A DNA stretch of 64,000 nt, from positions 2,545,346-2,609,345 of the forward strand of contig AP018269.1 of the NCBI GenBank assembly GCA_003994795.1, in the 5' to 3' direction. This document shows, one piece after another, positions 1 to 8,035 of this stretch (positions are counted from its first letter, which is position 1; each line of letters opens with the position of its first letter). Made by a program: the position numbers and the translations under genes. The stretch comes from Cylindrospermum sp. NIES-4074 (GTDB lineage Bacteria > Cyanobacteriota > Cyanobacteriia > Cyanobacteriales > Nostocaceae). The notes under the pieces are model-generated. The model did no database searches and had not been told where the DNA came from. It saw only the letters and a list, made by a program, of their open reading frames with translations.

Positions 1-1734
1 TATATTGCGTGGCGCAGTCAAGGTAAAGATGCAAAAGATGCTTGGCTTGACTCAGCATCTAATGCTTTTGCTGCTACAGGTGGTACAAGTTTTCGCGATG
101 CTGATTTAACTGATACTAATTTCACTGGTGCAATTCTGAAAAACACCGATTTCAGAATGGCAAACCTAAGCCGTACTCGTTTCTATGAATCAAAACTACT
201 TCACTTTGCCAGAGTAGGTGACACTATATTGAGTAACCGGGCTGTTCTCAACTTGCTTGTTACTGGCAATGGTAGGGGAAAATCATATTTTGGCGCAAAC
301 CTAAAAAGCGCAAACCTAAAAAGCGCAGACTTGAAAGAGGCTAATCTTAAAGATGCTGATATTAGTCAAGCCACCTTTGAGGGAGCTTGTTTAGAATCGG
401 CAAACTTAACTCTTGCTCAAGCTGTAGGTACTAATTTTACCAGATCCCAAATGACTGGCGCTTGTATAGAAGCGTGGAATATTGCAAGTACAACCAACTT
501 GGATAATGTAGATTGTCGTTTTGTCTATCTTTTAGAATATCCTAAACCGGGAACCGATGATCGCGAACGCCGTCCCAGTAGTGGAGAATTTCAACCAGGA
601 GAATTTACCAAATTATTTGAAGAGGTTTTAAATACTGCTGATTTAATTTTCCGCAGCGGTATAGACTGGAAAGCTTTCGTTGGTGCATTTAAAGGAATGC
701 AAGTTCAAAATGAAGGCACAGAATTAGCTATCCAGAGTATTGAAAACAAAGATGATGGGGTAGTAGTTGTTAAAGTAAGCGTTCCTGCTAATACCAACAA
801 AGAAAAAATTCATAATGATTTTACCCAAAATTATCAATTGGCACTGCAAGCCGTAGAAGAAAAATATAAAGCACTATTACAAGCTCAAGACGAGCAGATA
901 GTCATCTATCGCCAACAGAGTGCGGAGATGAAAGAAATTATTAGTTTATTAGCAAATAAGCCTATTAATGTTCAAGTTGCTAACGAGGTAGATAATAAAA
1001 ATATAACTAATGCTTCTGATTCCAGTCGCAAAGTTGAAATTGGTAGTGTTGGTAGAGATTTTAATGCAAGCGGACAAGCTTTGAATTTAGGTGAAATCAG
1101 TAGTACGGTAACAAATACTATTAATGAATTACCAGCTTCACCTGAACAAGGCAAAACAGGAATTAAGGAAGTATTAACACAACTGCAAACAGTGATTGAG
1201 GTAGATACCGACTTAACACCAAAAGATAAAGAGAAGGCACTCAAGCAAATCAAAGCCTTAGCGAAAGCAGCACAAAATCCTCAAGCAAAGCAAGATTTGG
1301 CAGATACAGCAATTACCATGTTAAAAGGAGTTTTCAACAGTTTACCCAGTGCAGCAAAGTTGGTTGAAGAATGTGGTCAACTTTTGCAGTTGATTTCTAG
1401 TTTTTTTGGGTTAGAAACTAACATCAAAAGCAGGGATTTCAGAATAGCTAGTAGCACTCTATTTTATGACACGCAGTTGCTCGTTGATAGTCTTGAAAAT
1501 TATGTCGATTTAACAATTTTTGCTAGTTTGCAAAATCTTTCAAAGCTATATAGAGAATATTTATTAAAAGAGGATTATTTAAAAGTAGTTGAAATAGCAG
1601 GTTCCGCCTACCAAATGTGTCAAACAATTGCTGAATCACTGGATCAAGAAAGACAAAAAGATATTTATATTAGGGTAACCTCTTTAGCTTCTTATTGGAA
1701 ATTAAACAAAGACTTATATAGAGGACTTATTTAA
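1..1734 (+). CDS. Pentapeptide-repeat protein, 5' end cut by window
   Basis: The frame is open from base 1, so the gene starts outside the window; the first in-window ATG (157) lies inside the repeat region and is not a credible start. Residues coded by about 100-480 show A(D/N)LxxA pentapeptide repeats (e.g. SANLKSADLKEANLKDAD), which fold as a right-handed quadrilateral beta-helix. A mixed region and a helical, probably coiled-coil stretch follow (AVEEKYKALLQAQDEQ), then a helical C-terminal part of about 150 residues that I do not recognise. No signal peptide can be judged because the N-terminus is missing. The next gene begins 2 bases after the stop, so the two are probably cotranscribed. 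The biochemical role is unknown; pentapeptide proteins are usually scaffolds. Confidence 0.85.
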   Translation, partial: YIAWRSQGKDAKDAWLDSASNAFAATGGTSFRDADLTDTNFTGAILKNTDFRMANLSRTRFYESKLLHFARVGDTILSNRAVLNLLVTGNGRGKSYFGANLKSANLKSADLKEANLKDADISQATFEGACLESANLTLAQAVGTNFTRSQMTGACIEAWNIASTTNLDNVDCRFVYLLEYPKPGTDDRERRPSSGEFQPGEFTKLFEEVLNTADLIFRSGIDWKAFVGAFKGMQVQNEGTELAIQSIENKDDGVVVVKVSVPANTNKEKIHNDFTQNYQLALQAVEEKYKALLQAQDEQIVIYRQQSAEMKEIISLLANKPINVQVANEVDNKNITNASDSSRKVEIGSVGRDFNASGQALNLGEISSTVTNTINELPASPEQGKTGIKEVLTQLQTVIEVDTDLTPKDKEKALKQIKALAKAAQNPQAKQDLADTAITMLKGVFNSLPSAAKLVEECGQLLQLISSFFGLETNIKSRDFRIASSTLFYDTQLLVDSLENYVDLTIFASLQNLSKLYREYLLKEDYLKVVEIAGSAYQMCQTIAESLDQERQKDIYIRVTSLASYWKLNKDLYRGLI

Positions 1735-1735
1735 A

Positions 1736-2320
1736 ATGCTAACGAATGATCCGGTTCGCAGAATACGGTCTGCTCTTGAAGGAATTAAAGATTCAAAAGT
1801 CATATTGACCGAAATTACAGTTAAAAATTTTATTTTTTTTCAATCTGTAAGAAAAAAAATCCTAAGATCAAGCAATATAATTAATTTAGTTGATGATGAT
1901 ATAAATGCTGGATTATCTCATTTTTTAAACATCATTCAGTCTTATGATAGTCTCAAAATAGAAATTAAAGTCGCACAACTAAAATCACAAGAACTAGCCT
2001 CCACAATTAGTAACTATGAAAGTTCTCCAAGATACTTAGAAATCTTATTTAGTTTTACTATAGAAGAATACAGTAGAATTGATTCAAAATTCAGAGGGAT
2101 TAAAATTTTAAGCCTTGCCGATCAAGGTATACTTAGAACAAAATTAAATGCAATAAATGAAGAAATTAGAAAAATTCAGATTAAAAGTCAATTTGATAAT
2201 AGTTTAACAATTAAAGATTATGATTATTATTTTAATAATATATCAAATCAATATGGTGAAATATATGCTAAATTATCCGAATTGATGCATCACATTTTTA
2301 ATAGTTTGTTACAATTATAA
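1736..2320 (+). CDS. Hypothetical helical protein, paralogue of the next gene
   Basis: Protein of 194 residues, no family recognised. It is very AT-rich and Lys/Ile/Asn-rich and predicted mostly helical, without signal peptide or membrane segment. Residues about 105-145 contain EEYSRIDSKFRGIKILSLAD followed by QGILRTKLNAINEEI. The same pattern (DDYGRVDYGITQISLPDIAE, then RGALTEKSRMIRDLI) occurs in the product of 2424-2978, so the two are diverged paralogues. The ATG lies 2 bases after the stop of the pentapeptide gene, which suggests translational coupling and a role with that protein. Base composition differs from neighbouring housekeeping genes and fits an accessory, perhaps transferred, cassette. 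Confidence 0.7.
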   Translation: MLTNDPVRRIRSALEGIKDSKVILTEITVKNFIFFQSVRKKILRSSNIINLVDDDINAGLSHFLNIIQSYDSLKIEIKVAQLKSQELASTISNYESSPRYLEILFSFTIEEYSRIDSKFRGIKILSLADQGILRTKLNAINEEIRKIQIKSQFDNSLTIKDYDYYFNNISNQYGEIYAKLSELMHHIFNSLLQL

Positions 2321-2423
2321 TAATTTACTATATATTTTAGTTTTAAAGATGTTATTATGTTCTTATTGCAAATTACTAGCTTAATTAAACAAGCAATAAA
2401 ATATCATTTAATTGAGGTAAGTC

Positions 2424-2978
2424 ATGGCTGGCGAGTTTGAACTATTAAAAGATATTGTTACGGCTATTAAATCAATAAAGGATATTTTTAATAATTTCCC
2501 TTTTAGCAATCCCTTGTTACCTCAAAAAGATAAATTAATAGAATTAAGAAACAAAGTTGATTCTCTTGAGGAGAAAATTAATAATAGTTTTCCTAAACTG
2601 TCCCACCTTGTTTGGTCTTACTCTGCCATAATATCAGAGGTGAAGGTAGCAAGATCCATATCAGATAAAGCTAGACAACTGATTATGAATGATCCAGCTT
2701 TGTCACCAAATTACACAGCAATTTTTGCTAATAAACTAGAAGATGATTATGGAAGAGTCGATTACGGTATTACTCAAATTTCTTTACCTGATATTGCAGA
2801 AAGAGGTGCGCTTACAGAAAAATCAAGGATGATTCGGGATCTAATTAATCATCTCAAGACAGTCAAACGAGATGATATTGATGCATTGCAAAGGATTTTT
2901 AATGATATAGCTACACATTATTCCGATATGGAAGCAATACTTGGAAAACTTCTTCAAAAACTCCTTTACTTACAATAA
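2424..2978 (+). CDS. Hypothetical helical protein, paralogue of the preceding gene
   Basis: Protein of 184 residues, no family recognised. It has a probable ribosome site (GAGGTAAG) 6-13 bases before the ATG. It aligns with the previous gene's product from LSHLVWSYSAIISEVKVA through the DDYGRVDY block to the C-terminal helix (YSDMEAILGKLLQKLLYL against YGEIYAKLSELMHHIFNSLL). It is soluble and helical, with no signal peptide. The N-terminus (LLKDIVTAIKSIKDIFNNF) differs from the paralogue. It follows after a 103-base AT-rich gap and may share the operon. I infer a pair of interacting accessory subunits; the function is unknown. Confidence 0.7.
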   Translation: MAGEFELLKDIVTAIKSIKDIFNNFPFSNPLLPQKDKLIELRNKVDSLEEKINNSFPKLSHLVWSYSAIISEVKVARSISDKARQLIMNDPALSPNYTAIFANKLEDDYGRVDYGITQISLPDIAERGALTEKSRMIRDLINHLKTVKRDDIDALQRIFNDIATHYSDMEAILGKLLQKLLYLQ

Positions 2979-3012
2979 TATACATCTATCAGTTTTGTCG
3001 CTAGGATGAGAG

Positions 3013-3044
3013 GCATTCCCAGTCAGAGACTGGGAACGAGGAAT
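3013..3044. repeat. Short palindromic intergenic repeat
   Basis: TCCCAGTC-AGA-GACTGGGA forms a perfect 8-bp hairpin within GCATTCCCAGTCAGAGACTGG. I recognise this as a dispersed intergenic palindrome of Nostoc-type genomes. It lies between the helical-protein gene and the Uma2 gene and could also act as a weak terminator. Confidence 0.55.
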
Positions 3045-3073
3045 AACTGGAGATTAGTCAAGAGGTATGAATC

Positions 3074-3652
3074 ATGACTGCTGTAACTTTACAAATACCA
3101 CAATCACTAAAATTCACAGATGATAAATTTGTGCAAATAGTAGATGCTAATAAAGATTTACGTTTAGAATTATCGGCTCACGGGGAATTAGTTATTATGT
3201 CGCCAACTGGAGGAGAAACCGGAGATAGAAACCTAGAATTAGAAGGACAAATTTGGTACTGGAAGCGTCAAAATAACTTAGGAAAAGCTTTTGATTCTTC
3301 CACAGGTTTTAAATTGCCTAATGGTGCTACCCGTTCCCCTGATGTATCTTGGATACCCATAGAGAAATGGAATGCACTCACACCAGAACAAAGAAAGAAA
3401 TTTCTACCCTTGTGTCCAGATTTTGTGATTGAATTACTTTCAGAATCAGATGATTTAGCAGATACTCAAGCTAAAATGCGGGAGTATATCGATAATGGTT
3501 TACGTCTAGGGTGGTTAATTAATCCTCAAGATAAACAAGTAGAAATTTATCGCCCTAACCAAGCAACAGAAGTTTTACAATCTCCTAGAACTTTATCTGG
3601 AGAAGATGTATTACCAGGTTTTATTTTAGATTTACAGCCGATTTTTGGATAA
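3074..3652 (+). CDS. Uma2 family endonuclease (DUF820)
   Basis: 192-residue protein of the Uma2/DUF820 family, which has the PD-(D/E)xK restriction-endonuclease fold and is heavily expanded in cyanobacteria. Visible landmarks are the glycine-rich start of the core (VIMSPTGGETGDRN, about residues 45-60), the catalytic Asp in RSPDVSWI (about 95) and the FVIELLSESD strand with the catalytic Glu (about 118). The ending GLRLGWLINPQDKQVEIYRP is typical of the family. Length is normal. Members are often found near mobile or toxin-antitoxin loci; their natural substrate is not established. The start ATG follows GAGGTATGAATC. A second family member lies at 8036-8644. Confidence 0.9.
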   Translation: MTAVTLQIPQSLKFTDDKFVQIVDANKDLRLELSAHGELVIMSPTGGETGDRNLELEGQIWYWKRQNNLGKAFDSSTGFKLPNGATRSPDVSWIPIEKWNALTPEQRKKFLPLCPDFVIELLSESDDLADTQAKMREYIDNGLRLGWLINPQDKQVEIYRPNQATEVLQSPRTLSGEDVLPGFILDLQPIFG

Positions 3653-3707
3653 TGACTGAAAGACAAAAAACGATTAGGGACACAGCATAGCCGTATCCCT
3701 GCATATC

Positions 3708-4106
3708 TTAACCTTGAGGACGTGGTGCGGTGAAGGCTTCCCAAGCGGCTTTACCAGCATCTTGAAAGCGTACACCCAAGTCTGTAACTTCTTTAAGCAG
3801 CAATTGCCAGTTTTTATCTAGTTCTTCCTGAATTATCGCCCAAGATTGTTCTAGGCGATCGCGTTCAATCAGTTTTTCCCCTTCAATGGCTTCCCGCGCT
3901 TGACGCACTGCATTTACATAGGTTTCGCGGGTGAGAGTACCAGCAGATTGCGCTTCAGCTTGTGCGCGTTTTTTAATCGCCTCAATCAGCGCTTTCGTTT
4001 CTAGCTTAACGTCGTCAGTTTCCCCAACCAAGGCGTTGTCTACAACTTCGTTGGTTTGAGAATTAATTTCCACTGTTTCTATAGATTCGATGTTGTTAGT
4101 AGTCAT
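3708..4106 (-). CDS. Conserved cyanobacterial hypothetical protein
   Basis: 132 residues, acidic N-terminus and then strongly helical (LIEAIKKRAQAEAQSAGTLT, IERDRLEQSWAIIQEELDKN). No signal peptide, membrane segment or catalytic motif is visible. It looks like a soluble, possibly coiled-coil cyanobacterial protein I have no name for. It sits downstream of htpX on the same strand, separated by 64 bases that carry a hairpin, so it may be read through from htpX or have its own promoter. Function unknown. Confidence 0.7.
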   Translation of the reverse strand: MTTNNIESIETVEINSQTNEVVDNALVGETDDVKLETKALIEAIKKRAQAEAQSAGTLTRETYVNAVRQAREAIEGEKLIERDRLEQSWAIIQEELDKNWQLLLKEVTDLGVRFQDAGKAAWEAFTAPRPQG

Positions 4107-4141
4107 AGTTGAGATATCCTTAGATTACAAAAATTACTCTT

Positions 4142-4163
4142 GCATTAGTCATTTGACTAATGC
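4142..4163 (-). terminator. Hairpin between htpX and the downstream gene
   Basis: GCATTAGTC-ATTT-GACTAATGC is a perfect 9-bp stem with a 4-base loop, 8 bases after the htpX stop. Reading on the minus strand it is followed by AAGAGTAATTTTT, a weak U-tract. It is a plausible attenuating terminator. Confidence 0.5.
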
Positions 4164-4170
4164 CCAATGA

Positions 4171-5037
4171 CTAACGATTAATGAGTTGTTGTTCTAACTT
4201 CAGCAAAGCTTCAACTCGTGCCTCAGTGGCTGGGTGACTAGAGAACAAATTACCCAAAAACTGCCCGGAAATTGGATGGATAATTAATAGTGGTTCAAAG
4301 GCTGGGTTAGCATTTAAAGGCATCTGTCTAGCCGTAGCTTCTAACCGTTGCAACGCCCTAGCTAAAGCGCGAGGATTACCTGTTAATTTCGCAGCACCTG
4401 CATCAGCAGAATATTCTCTCGTGCGGGATATTGCTAATTGAATAATCGTCGCCGCCACGGGTGCAAGTAGCACTGTTAACAATACTCCTAAAGGATTTCC
4501 ACCTCTGTTGTCATCTCGTGATCCTGCACCACCAAACCATAAGCTATAACTCACCATTTGCGCTAGGAAAGAGATAGCACCGGCAACAGTAGCAGCTACT
4601 GCTTGGGTTAAGGTGTCACGATTAATAATGTGGGTGAGTTCGTGAGCCAGAACGCCTTCGAGTTCATCCTCTGGTAATATATTCAAAATGCCTTCGGTGA
4701 CAGCAACAGCAGCGTGTTCAGGATCGCGCCCTGTGGCAAAAGCGTTGGCACTTTGGCTAGGAACAATATAAACTCCTGGCATGGGGATGTTTGCACGGGC
4801 AGACAATCTCTGCACCATCCGATAAAGTCCCGGTGCTTGAGCCTCACTTACTGGCTGGGCGCTGTAAACTGCTAAGGCAATCTTATCAGATTGATACCAA
4901 GAAAAAAGGTTCGTGACTGCTGCTAATCCAATTCCAATCATCAAACCACCAGTACCACCAATCACCCAATAACTGATTGCAATCAATAAGCCACTAAGTG
5001 CAGCTAGTAAAGCGGTTGTTTTCAATTGATTTGTCAT
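4171..5037 (-). CDS. htpX: M48 family membrane metalloprotease HtpX
   Basis: 288 residues, the normal length for HtpX, the integral-membrane zinc protease that degrades misfolded membrane proteins. Two N-terminal membrane segments (ALLAALSGLLIAISYWVIGG; GGLMIGIGLAAVTNLFSWY) come first, then the zinc site HELTH at about residue 132 and the third ligand Glu in SRTREYSADAGAA near residue 208. Two further hydrophobic segments lie between these (about 147-205). The ending HPATEARVEALLKL is typical of the family. In cyanobacteria it serves as a general envelope or thylakoid quality-control protease. The start is preceded by AGGAGAGCAAAAT, a good ribosome site. The gene is monocistronic or followed by the 3708 gene. 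Confidence 0.95.
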   Translation of the reverse strand: MTNQLKTTALLAALSGLLIAISYWVIGGTGGLMIGIGLAAVTNLFSWYQSDKIALAVYSAQPVSEAQAPGLYRMVQRLSARANIPMPGVYIVPSQSANAFATGRDPEHAAVAVTEGILNILPEDELEGVLAHELTHIINRDTLTQAVAATVAGAISFLAQMVSYSLWFGGAGSRDDNRGGNPLGVLLTVLLAPVAATIIQLAISRTREYSADAGAAKLTGNPRALARALQRLEATARQMPLNANPAFEPLLIIHPISGQFLGNLFSSHPATEARVEALLKLEQQLINR

Positions 5038-5456
5038 ATTTTGCTCTCCTGCTAATGCTGTATTGTTTTGTAGCCCCTTGTAGGCAACAGCATTACTTAA
5101 GCCACCCCTTGATTGTATTCAACTAAACTCAAAGATACAGTGCAGAAAACCTCTCACAGAAGTACGGTTTTCCCACATAACTAGGAGAAGTGGTAGTGAA
5201 TTAAGCCGCACATTTTTGTATTTTTTTAATCTTTATTGGGAGAAAAAACCCCTATAAATGCTTTAGGTAAAATTGCACCCTTGAGAAAAATAATTGTTTG
5301 TCACTCTCAGAAATATGTCTTCTACATCAACAAGTTCCCTTGTTCATATCCAAGAGGTTTATCCTCACAAAAATCTCCAGGAAAGTTTGGAACGCCTATT
5401 TCCCCACAGTAATTAATAAGTATTGTTTAAAGGGATAACGTTAGCAAAAATAAGAA
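5038..5456. other. Intergenic region between htpX and crcB
   Basis: These 419 bases hold the divergent control regions of htpX (minus) and crcB (plus). A 33-codon frame (ATG 5315 to TAA 5416, plus strand, starting MSSTSTSSLVHIQE) is present but lacks a clear ribosome site, so I do not call it a gene. I looked for a fluoride (crcB-motif) riboswitch upstream of crcB and saw no convincing match. Confidence 0.5.
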
Positions 5457-5852
5457 ATGCTGCAACAGACAGAAATTCGCCATGCGATCGCCATTAGTTT
5501 CGGTGCGATCGCCGGAGCGCTGAGTCGGTATTACCTAACACTGTGGTTTACCAACCGCTTTGGCATCAGTTTTCCTTATGGGACATTTTTCATTAACCTG
5601 AGCGGTTGTTTAGCTATGGGATTTTTCGCAACTTTGGCTGTAGACAAGGTGCAGCTTATTTCCCCAGAAGTGCGGTTGATGGTAGCTACAGGATTTTTAG
5701 GGGCATACACAACTTTTTCCACCTACGGTTTAGATAGTATTAACTTATTGCGTAGCACCAATTTATTAACTGCGACTGGTTACTGGGCGGGTAGTGCCAT
5801 CCTGGGAGTTATTGGTGTGCAGTTGGGTGTGATTCTCGCTAGATTTTTTTAA
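5457..5852 (+). CDS. crcB: Fluoride efflux transporter CrcB (Fluc)
   Basis: 131 residues with four hydrophobic segments, the standard size of a Fluc/CrcB subunit, which dimerises in the inner membrane and exports fluoride. Family motifs are clear: [15 protein letters not shown] (segment 1), [11 protein letters not shown] (segment 2, with the conserved Asn) and [16 protein letters not shown] (segment 3 break with the Phe/Ser/Thr pore residues). The last segment is [20 protein letters not shown]. Fluc proteins insert as dual-topology dimers, so one gene is enough. The start codon is poorly supported by a ribosome site. An alternative first Met is absent. Confidence 0.93.
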   Translation: MLQQTEIRHAIAISFGAIAGALSRYYLTLWFTNRFGISFPYGTFFINLSGCLAMGFFATLAVDKVQLISPEVRLMVATGFLGAYTTFSTYGLDSINLLRSTNLLTATGYWAGSAILGVIGVQLGVILARFF

Positions 5853-5914
5853 CTTTGCTGAAATACACCAACTGATTAGTTCATATGACTTGATAACCGC
5901 TATGCTTAAGTTAT

Positions 5915-5939
5915 ATATTTGTGAAATTCTCACAAATAT
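5915..5939. promoter_or_regulatory. Perfect 10-bp inverted repeat before the RloA-like gene
   Basis: ATATTTGTGA-AATTC-TCACAAATAT has perfect arms of 10 bases and ends 24 bases before the ATG at 5964. The position and dyad symmetry suggest an operator for a dimeric repressor. It could instead be the terminator of crcB, although no T-run follows. Confidence 0.45.
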
Positions 5940-5963
5940 GCTGTTTAGGAATGGGAAGTTACT

Positions 5964-7277
5964 ATGCTCATAGAGTTTAGTATTGGTAATTACAGATCCT
6001 TTAAGGATAAAGTTACTTTTAGTATGGTGGCGGCTAATATTGTCGCTAAAGAAAAAGAACTTGATGATAATAATGTTTTTGCAGTAGATGATGAGCTTAA
6101 ATTACTCAAAAGTGCTGCGATTTATGGGGCTAATGCTAGTGGTAAAAGCAACATAGCAAAAGCCCTCAATTTTATGAAATGGTTTATGATTAACTCTTCT
6201 AAAGAAACTCAAAGTACAGAAAAAATAAGAGTTGAACAGTTTAAGTTAAGTACAGAAACTGAAGCACAAGCATCTTTCTTTGAAATTGTGTTTATATTAG
6301 ATGATAAAAAGTATAGATATGGATTTGAAGCTACTAAAGAAGATGTAGTTTCAGAATGGTTATTTGTAGTTCCAAAACTAAGAGAAACTCGGCTTTTTGA
6401 ACGGGTTTATGATGGAAATTCTAGTACATTTAATTTATCTAAAAGGTTAAAAGCTGAGGGTATTTATCCAAGAACTAGGCATAATGCACTTTTTCTTTCA
6501 GTAGCGGCTCAATTTAATGTTGAAATAGCAGAAAATATACTCAATTGGCTCACAAAAAAACTAAATATAGTTTCTGGATTAGATGATGGAGAGTATTTGA
6601 ATTATACAGTCAACTATTTAGCAGAAAATAATGACAATAAAGAAGACGTTATTCAGTTAATTAAAAATTTAGATTTAGGAATTAGAGAAATAAAAATAAA
6701 AGAAGCCCAAAAAAATATTTATTCTGAGCCTAAAAGCATTGTAGAAAGACTCGAATTTTTAAGAGTAAAGATCGAAGAAGTTATAAATGAAAAAGCATCT
6801 TTAATTAATACTTGGCATCAAAAATTTGATGAGCAAGGCAATTATGTTTCTATGGAATTATTTGACTTAAATGATCAAGAGTCTGAAGGAACTAAAAAAA
6901 TAGTGGCCATTGCTGGGCTTTTGGTAGATACTCTTAAAAATGGCAAAGTTTTGATATTTGATGAATTTGATGCCAGACTTCACCCTTTAATTAGTAAGGC
7001 AATTGTTGAATTATTTAACTCAAAGGAAACAAATTACAATAATGCCCAACTAATATTTATGACTCACGATACAAACCTGCTGAGTAATAAAATATTTCGT
7101 AGAGATCAGATTTGGTTTACTGAGAAAAATAAATATGGTGCTACAGATTTATATTCTCTAGTTGAATACAAAGTTAGAAATGATGCCTCATTTGAAAGTG
7201 ACTACATCAAAGGCAGATATGGCGCTATTCCTTTTATTGGAAACTTAAGTCAAATCATCGGTGAACCTAATGCCTAG
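5964..7277 (+). CDS. RloA-like AAA ATPase (AAA15/OLD-type ABC ATPase)
   Basis: 437-residue ATPase of the AAA15/RloA group. The N-terminus MLIEFSIGNYRSFKDKVTFS is the usual first strand. Walker A is GANASGKSN (about residues 55-63), an ABC-type signature region is ESEGTKKIVAIAGLL (about 304-318), Walker B is VLIFDEFDARLHP (about 328-340), and the switch His is in MTHDTNLLS (about 366). Such SMC/Rad50-like ATPases pair with TOPRIM-type nucleases in phage-defence systems (OLD, Gabija, PARIS). The RloB gene overlaps its end by 8 bases, so the two are translationally coupled. The pair is AT-rich compared with crcB or htpX, which suggests transfer. The defence role is inferred. Confidence 0.88.
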   Translation: MLIEFSIGNYRSFKDKVTFSMVAANIVAKEKELDDNNVFAVDDELKLLKSAAIYGANASGKSNIAKALNFMKWFMINSSKETQSTEKIRVEQFKLSTETEAQASFFEIVFILDDKKYRYGFEATKEDVVSEWLFVVPKLRETRLFERVYDGNSSTFNLSKRLKAEGIYPRTRHNALFLSVAAQFNVEIAENILNWLTKKLNIVSGLDDGEYLNYTVNYLAENNDNKEDVIQLIKNLDLGIREIKIKEAQKNIYSEPKSIVERLEFLRVKIEEVINEKASLINTWHQKFDEQGNYVSMELFDLNDQESEGTKKIVAIAGLLVDTLKNGKVLIFDEFDARLHPLISKAIVELFNSKETNYNNAQLIFMTHDTNLLSNKIFRRDQIWFTEKNKYGATDLYSLVEYKVRNDASFESDYIKGRYGAIPFIGNLSQIIGEPNA

Positions 7278-7884
7278 AAAAAGTTCGAGTGCATCATCAT
7301 CTCGTGGTTATTCTGATAGAAAAGTAGAAACAAGGGAGTTAAGGCAAATATTTTTAATTGTTTGTGAAGGTGCGAAAACCGAGCCAAATTATTTCAGAAA
7401 CTTTCGCGTTTCCACAACTGTTAAGGAAATTCAGGTTGAAGGAGTTGGATATAATCCAAGTAAGTTAGTGCAAGAAGCGAAAGAATTAAAAGCTCAAGGA
7501 GATTATGATCAGGTTTGGTGCGTATTTGATAGAGATGATTGGACGAAGCAAGATTTTAACAACGCTATTGCTAATGCTGAAAGAGAAGGTTTTAAAGTTG
7601 CTTATTCTAATGAAGCATTTGAATTATGGTATGTTTTACTTTTTGAATTTCTCAATACTGGACTTCCTCGCAAAGATTATATTGCTAAATTAGATAATTT
7701 GCTGAAAAAGAAATATAAGAAAAATAGTGATACAATTTATGAAGAGATAGAAAATCTACAACCTACTGCTATAAAACACGCTAAAAATCTTCTCAAGCAA
7801 TATAATCCTTGTAATCCAGAAAGTGATAATCCCTCAACAACAGTACATCTGTTAGTTGAGGCGTTAAATAAATTTATTCGATAA
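7270..7884 (+). CDS. RloB family protein (TOPRIM-like)
   Basis: 204 residues from the ATG at 7270, which overlaps the ATPase stop; a GTG three codons upstream (7261) is an alternative. RloB-like proteins were first noticed near restriction-modification loci. Motifs fitting a TOPRIM-like fold are LIVCEGAKTEPNYF (conserved Glu, about residue 30), WCVFDRDDW (the acidic DxD-type motif, about 83-90) and SNEAFELWYVLLF (about 114-126). The basic Ser-rich N-terminus may contact nucleic acid. With the upstream ATPase it forms an ATPase plus nuclease pair. I infer that it is the effector of a defence module; the chemistry is not proven by sequence alone. Confidence 0.85.
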   Translation: MPRKSSSASSSRGYSDRKVETRELRQIFLIVCEGAKTEPNYFRNFRVSTTVKEIQVEGVGYNPSKLVQEAKELKAQGDYDQVWCVFDRDDWTKQDFNNAIANAEREGFKVAYSNEAFELWYVLLFEFLNTGLPRKDYIAKLDNLLKKKYKKNSDTIYEEIENLQPTAIKHAKNLLKQYNPCNPESDNPSTTVHLLVEALNKFIR

Positions 7885-7924
7885 TGTTTATCTGTGAGGA
7901 CTATTTCATTCTCATCTAGCACGC

Positions 7925-7971
7925 CTCAGAATGAATTCTGAGTCTAATAGCGAAAGTCGTCTCAAGAGACT
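7925..7971. repeat. Double-hairpin intergenic repeat, copy 1
   Basis: Two adjacent hairpins, CTCAGAAT-GA-ATTCTGAG and AGTCGTCT-CA-AGAGACT, are joined by TCTAATAGCGAA. The layout and linker match the element at 27193-27241. This is a dispersed repeat between genes, here between the RloB gene and a convergent Uma2 gene. Confidence 0.6.
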
Positions 7972-8035
7972 AAAATAAATTTCTAGTCAGTTAGAACGGA
8001 ATTTAGTTATTAGCGCTGGTTTATCTGTTTACAGT

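Noticed and set aside
5315-5416. 33-codon frame upstream of crcB
   Set aside because: No ribosome site and no family; kept only as a note in the intergenic entry.
5041-5456. Possible fluoride riboswitch before crcB
   Set aside because: I could not find the conserved crcB-motif pseudoknot elements in the upstream sequence.
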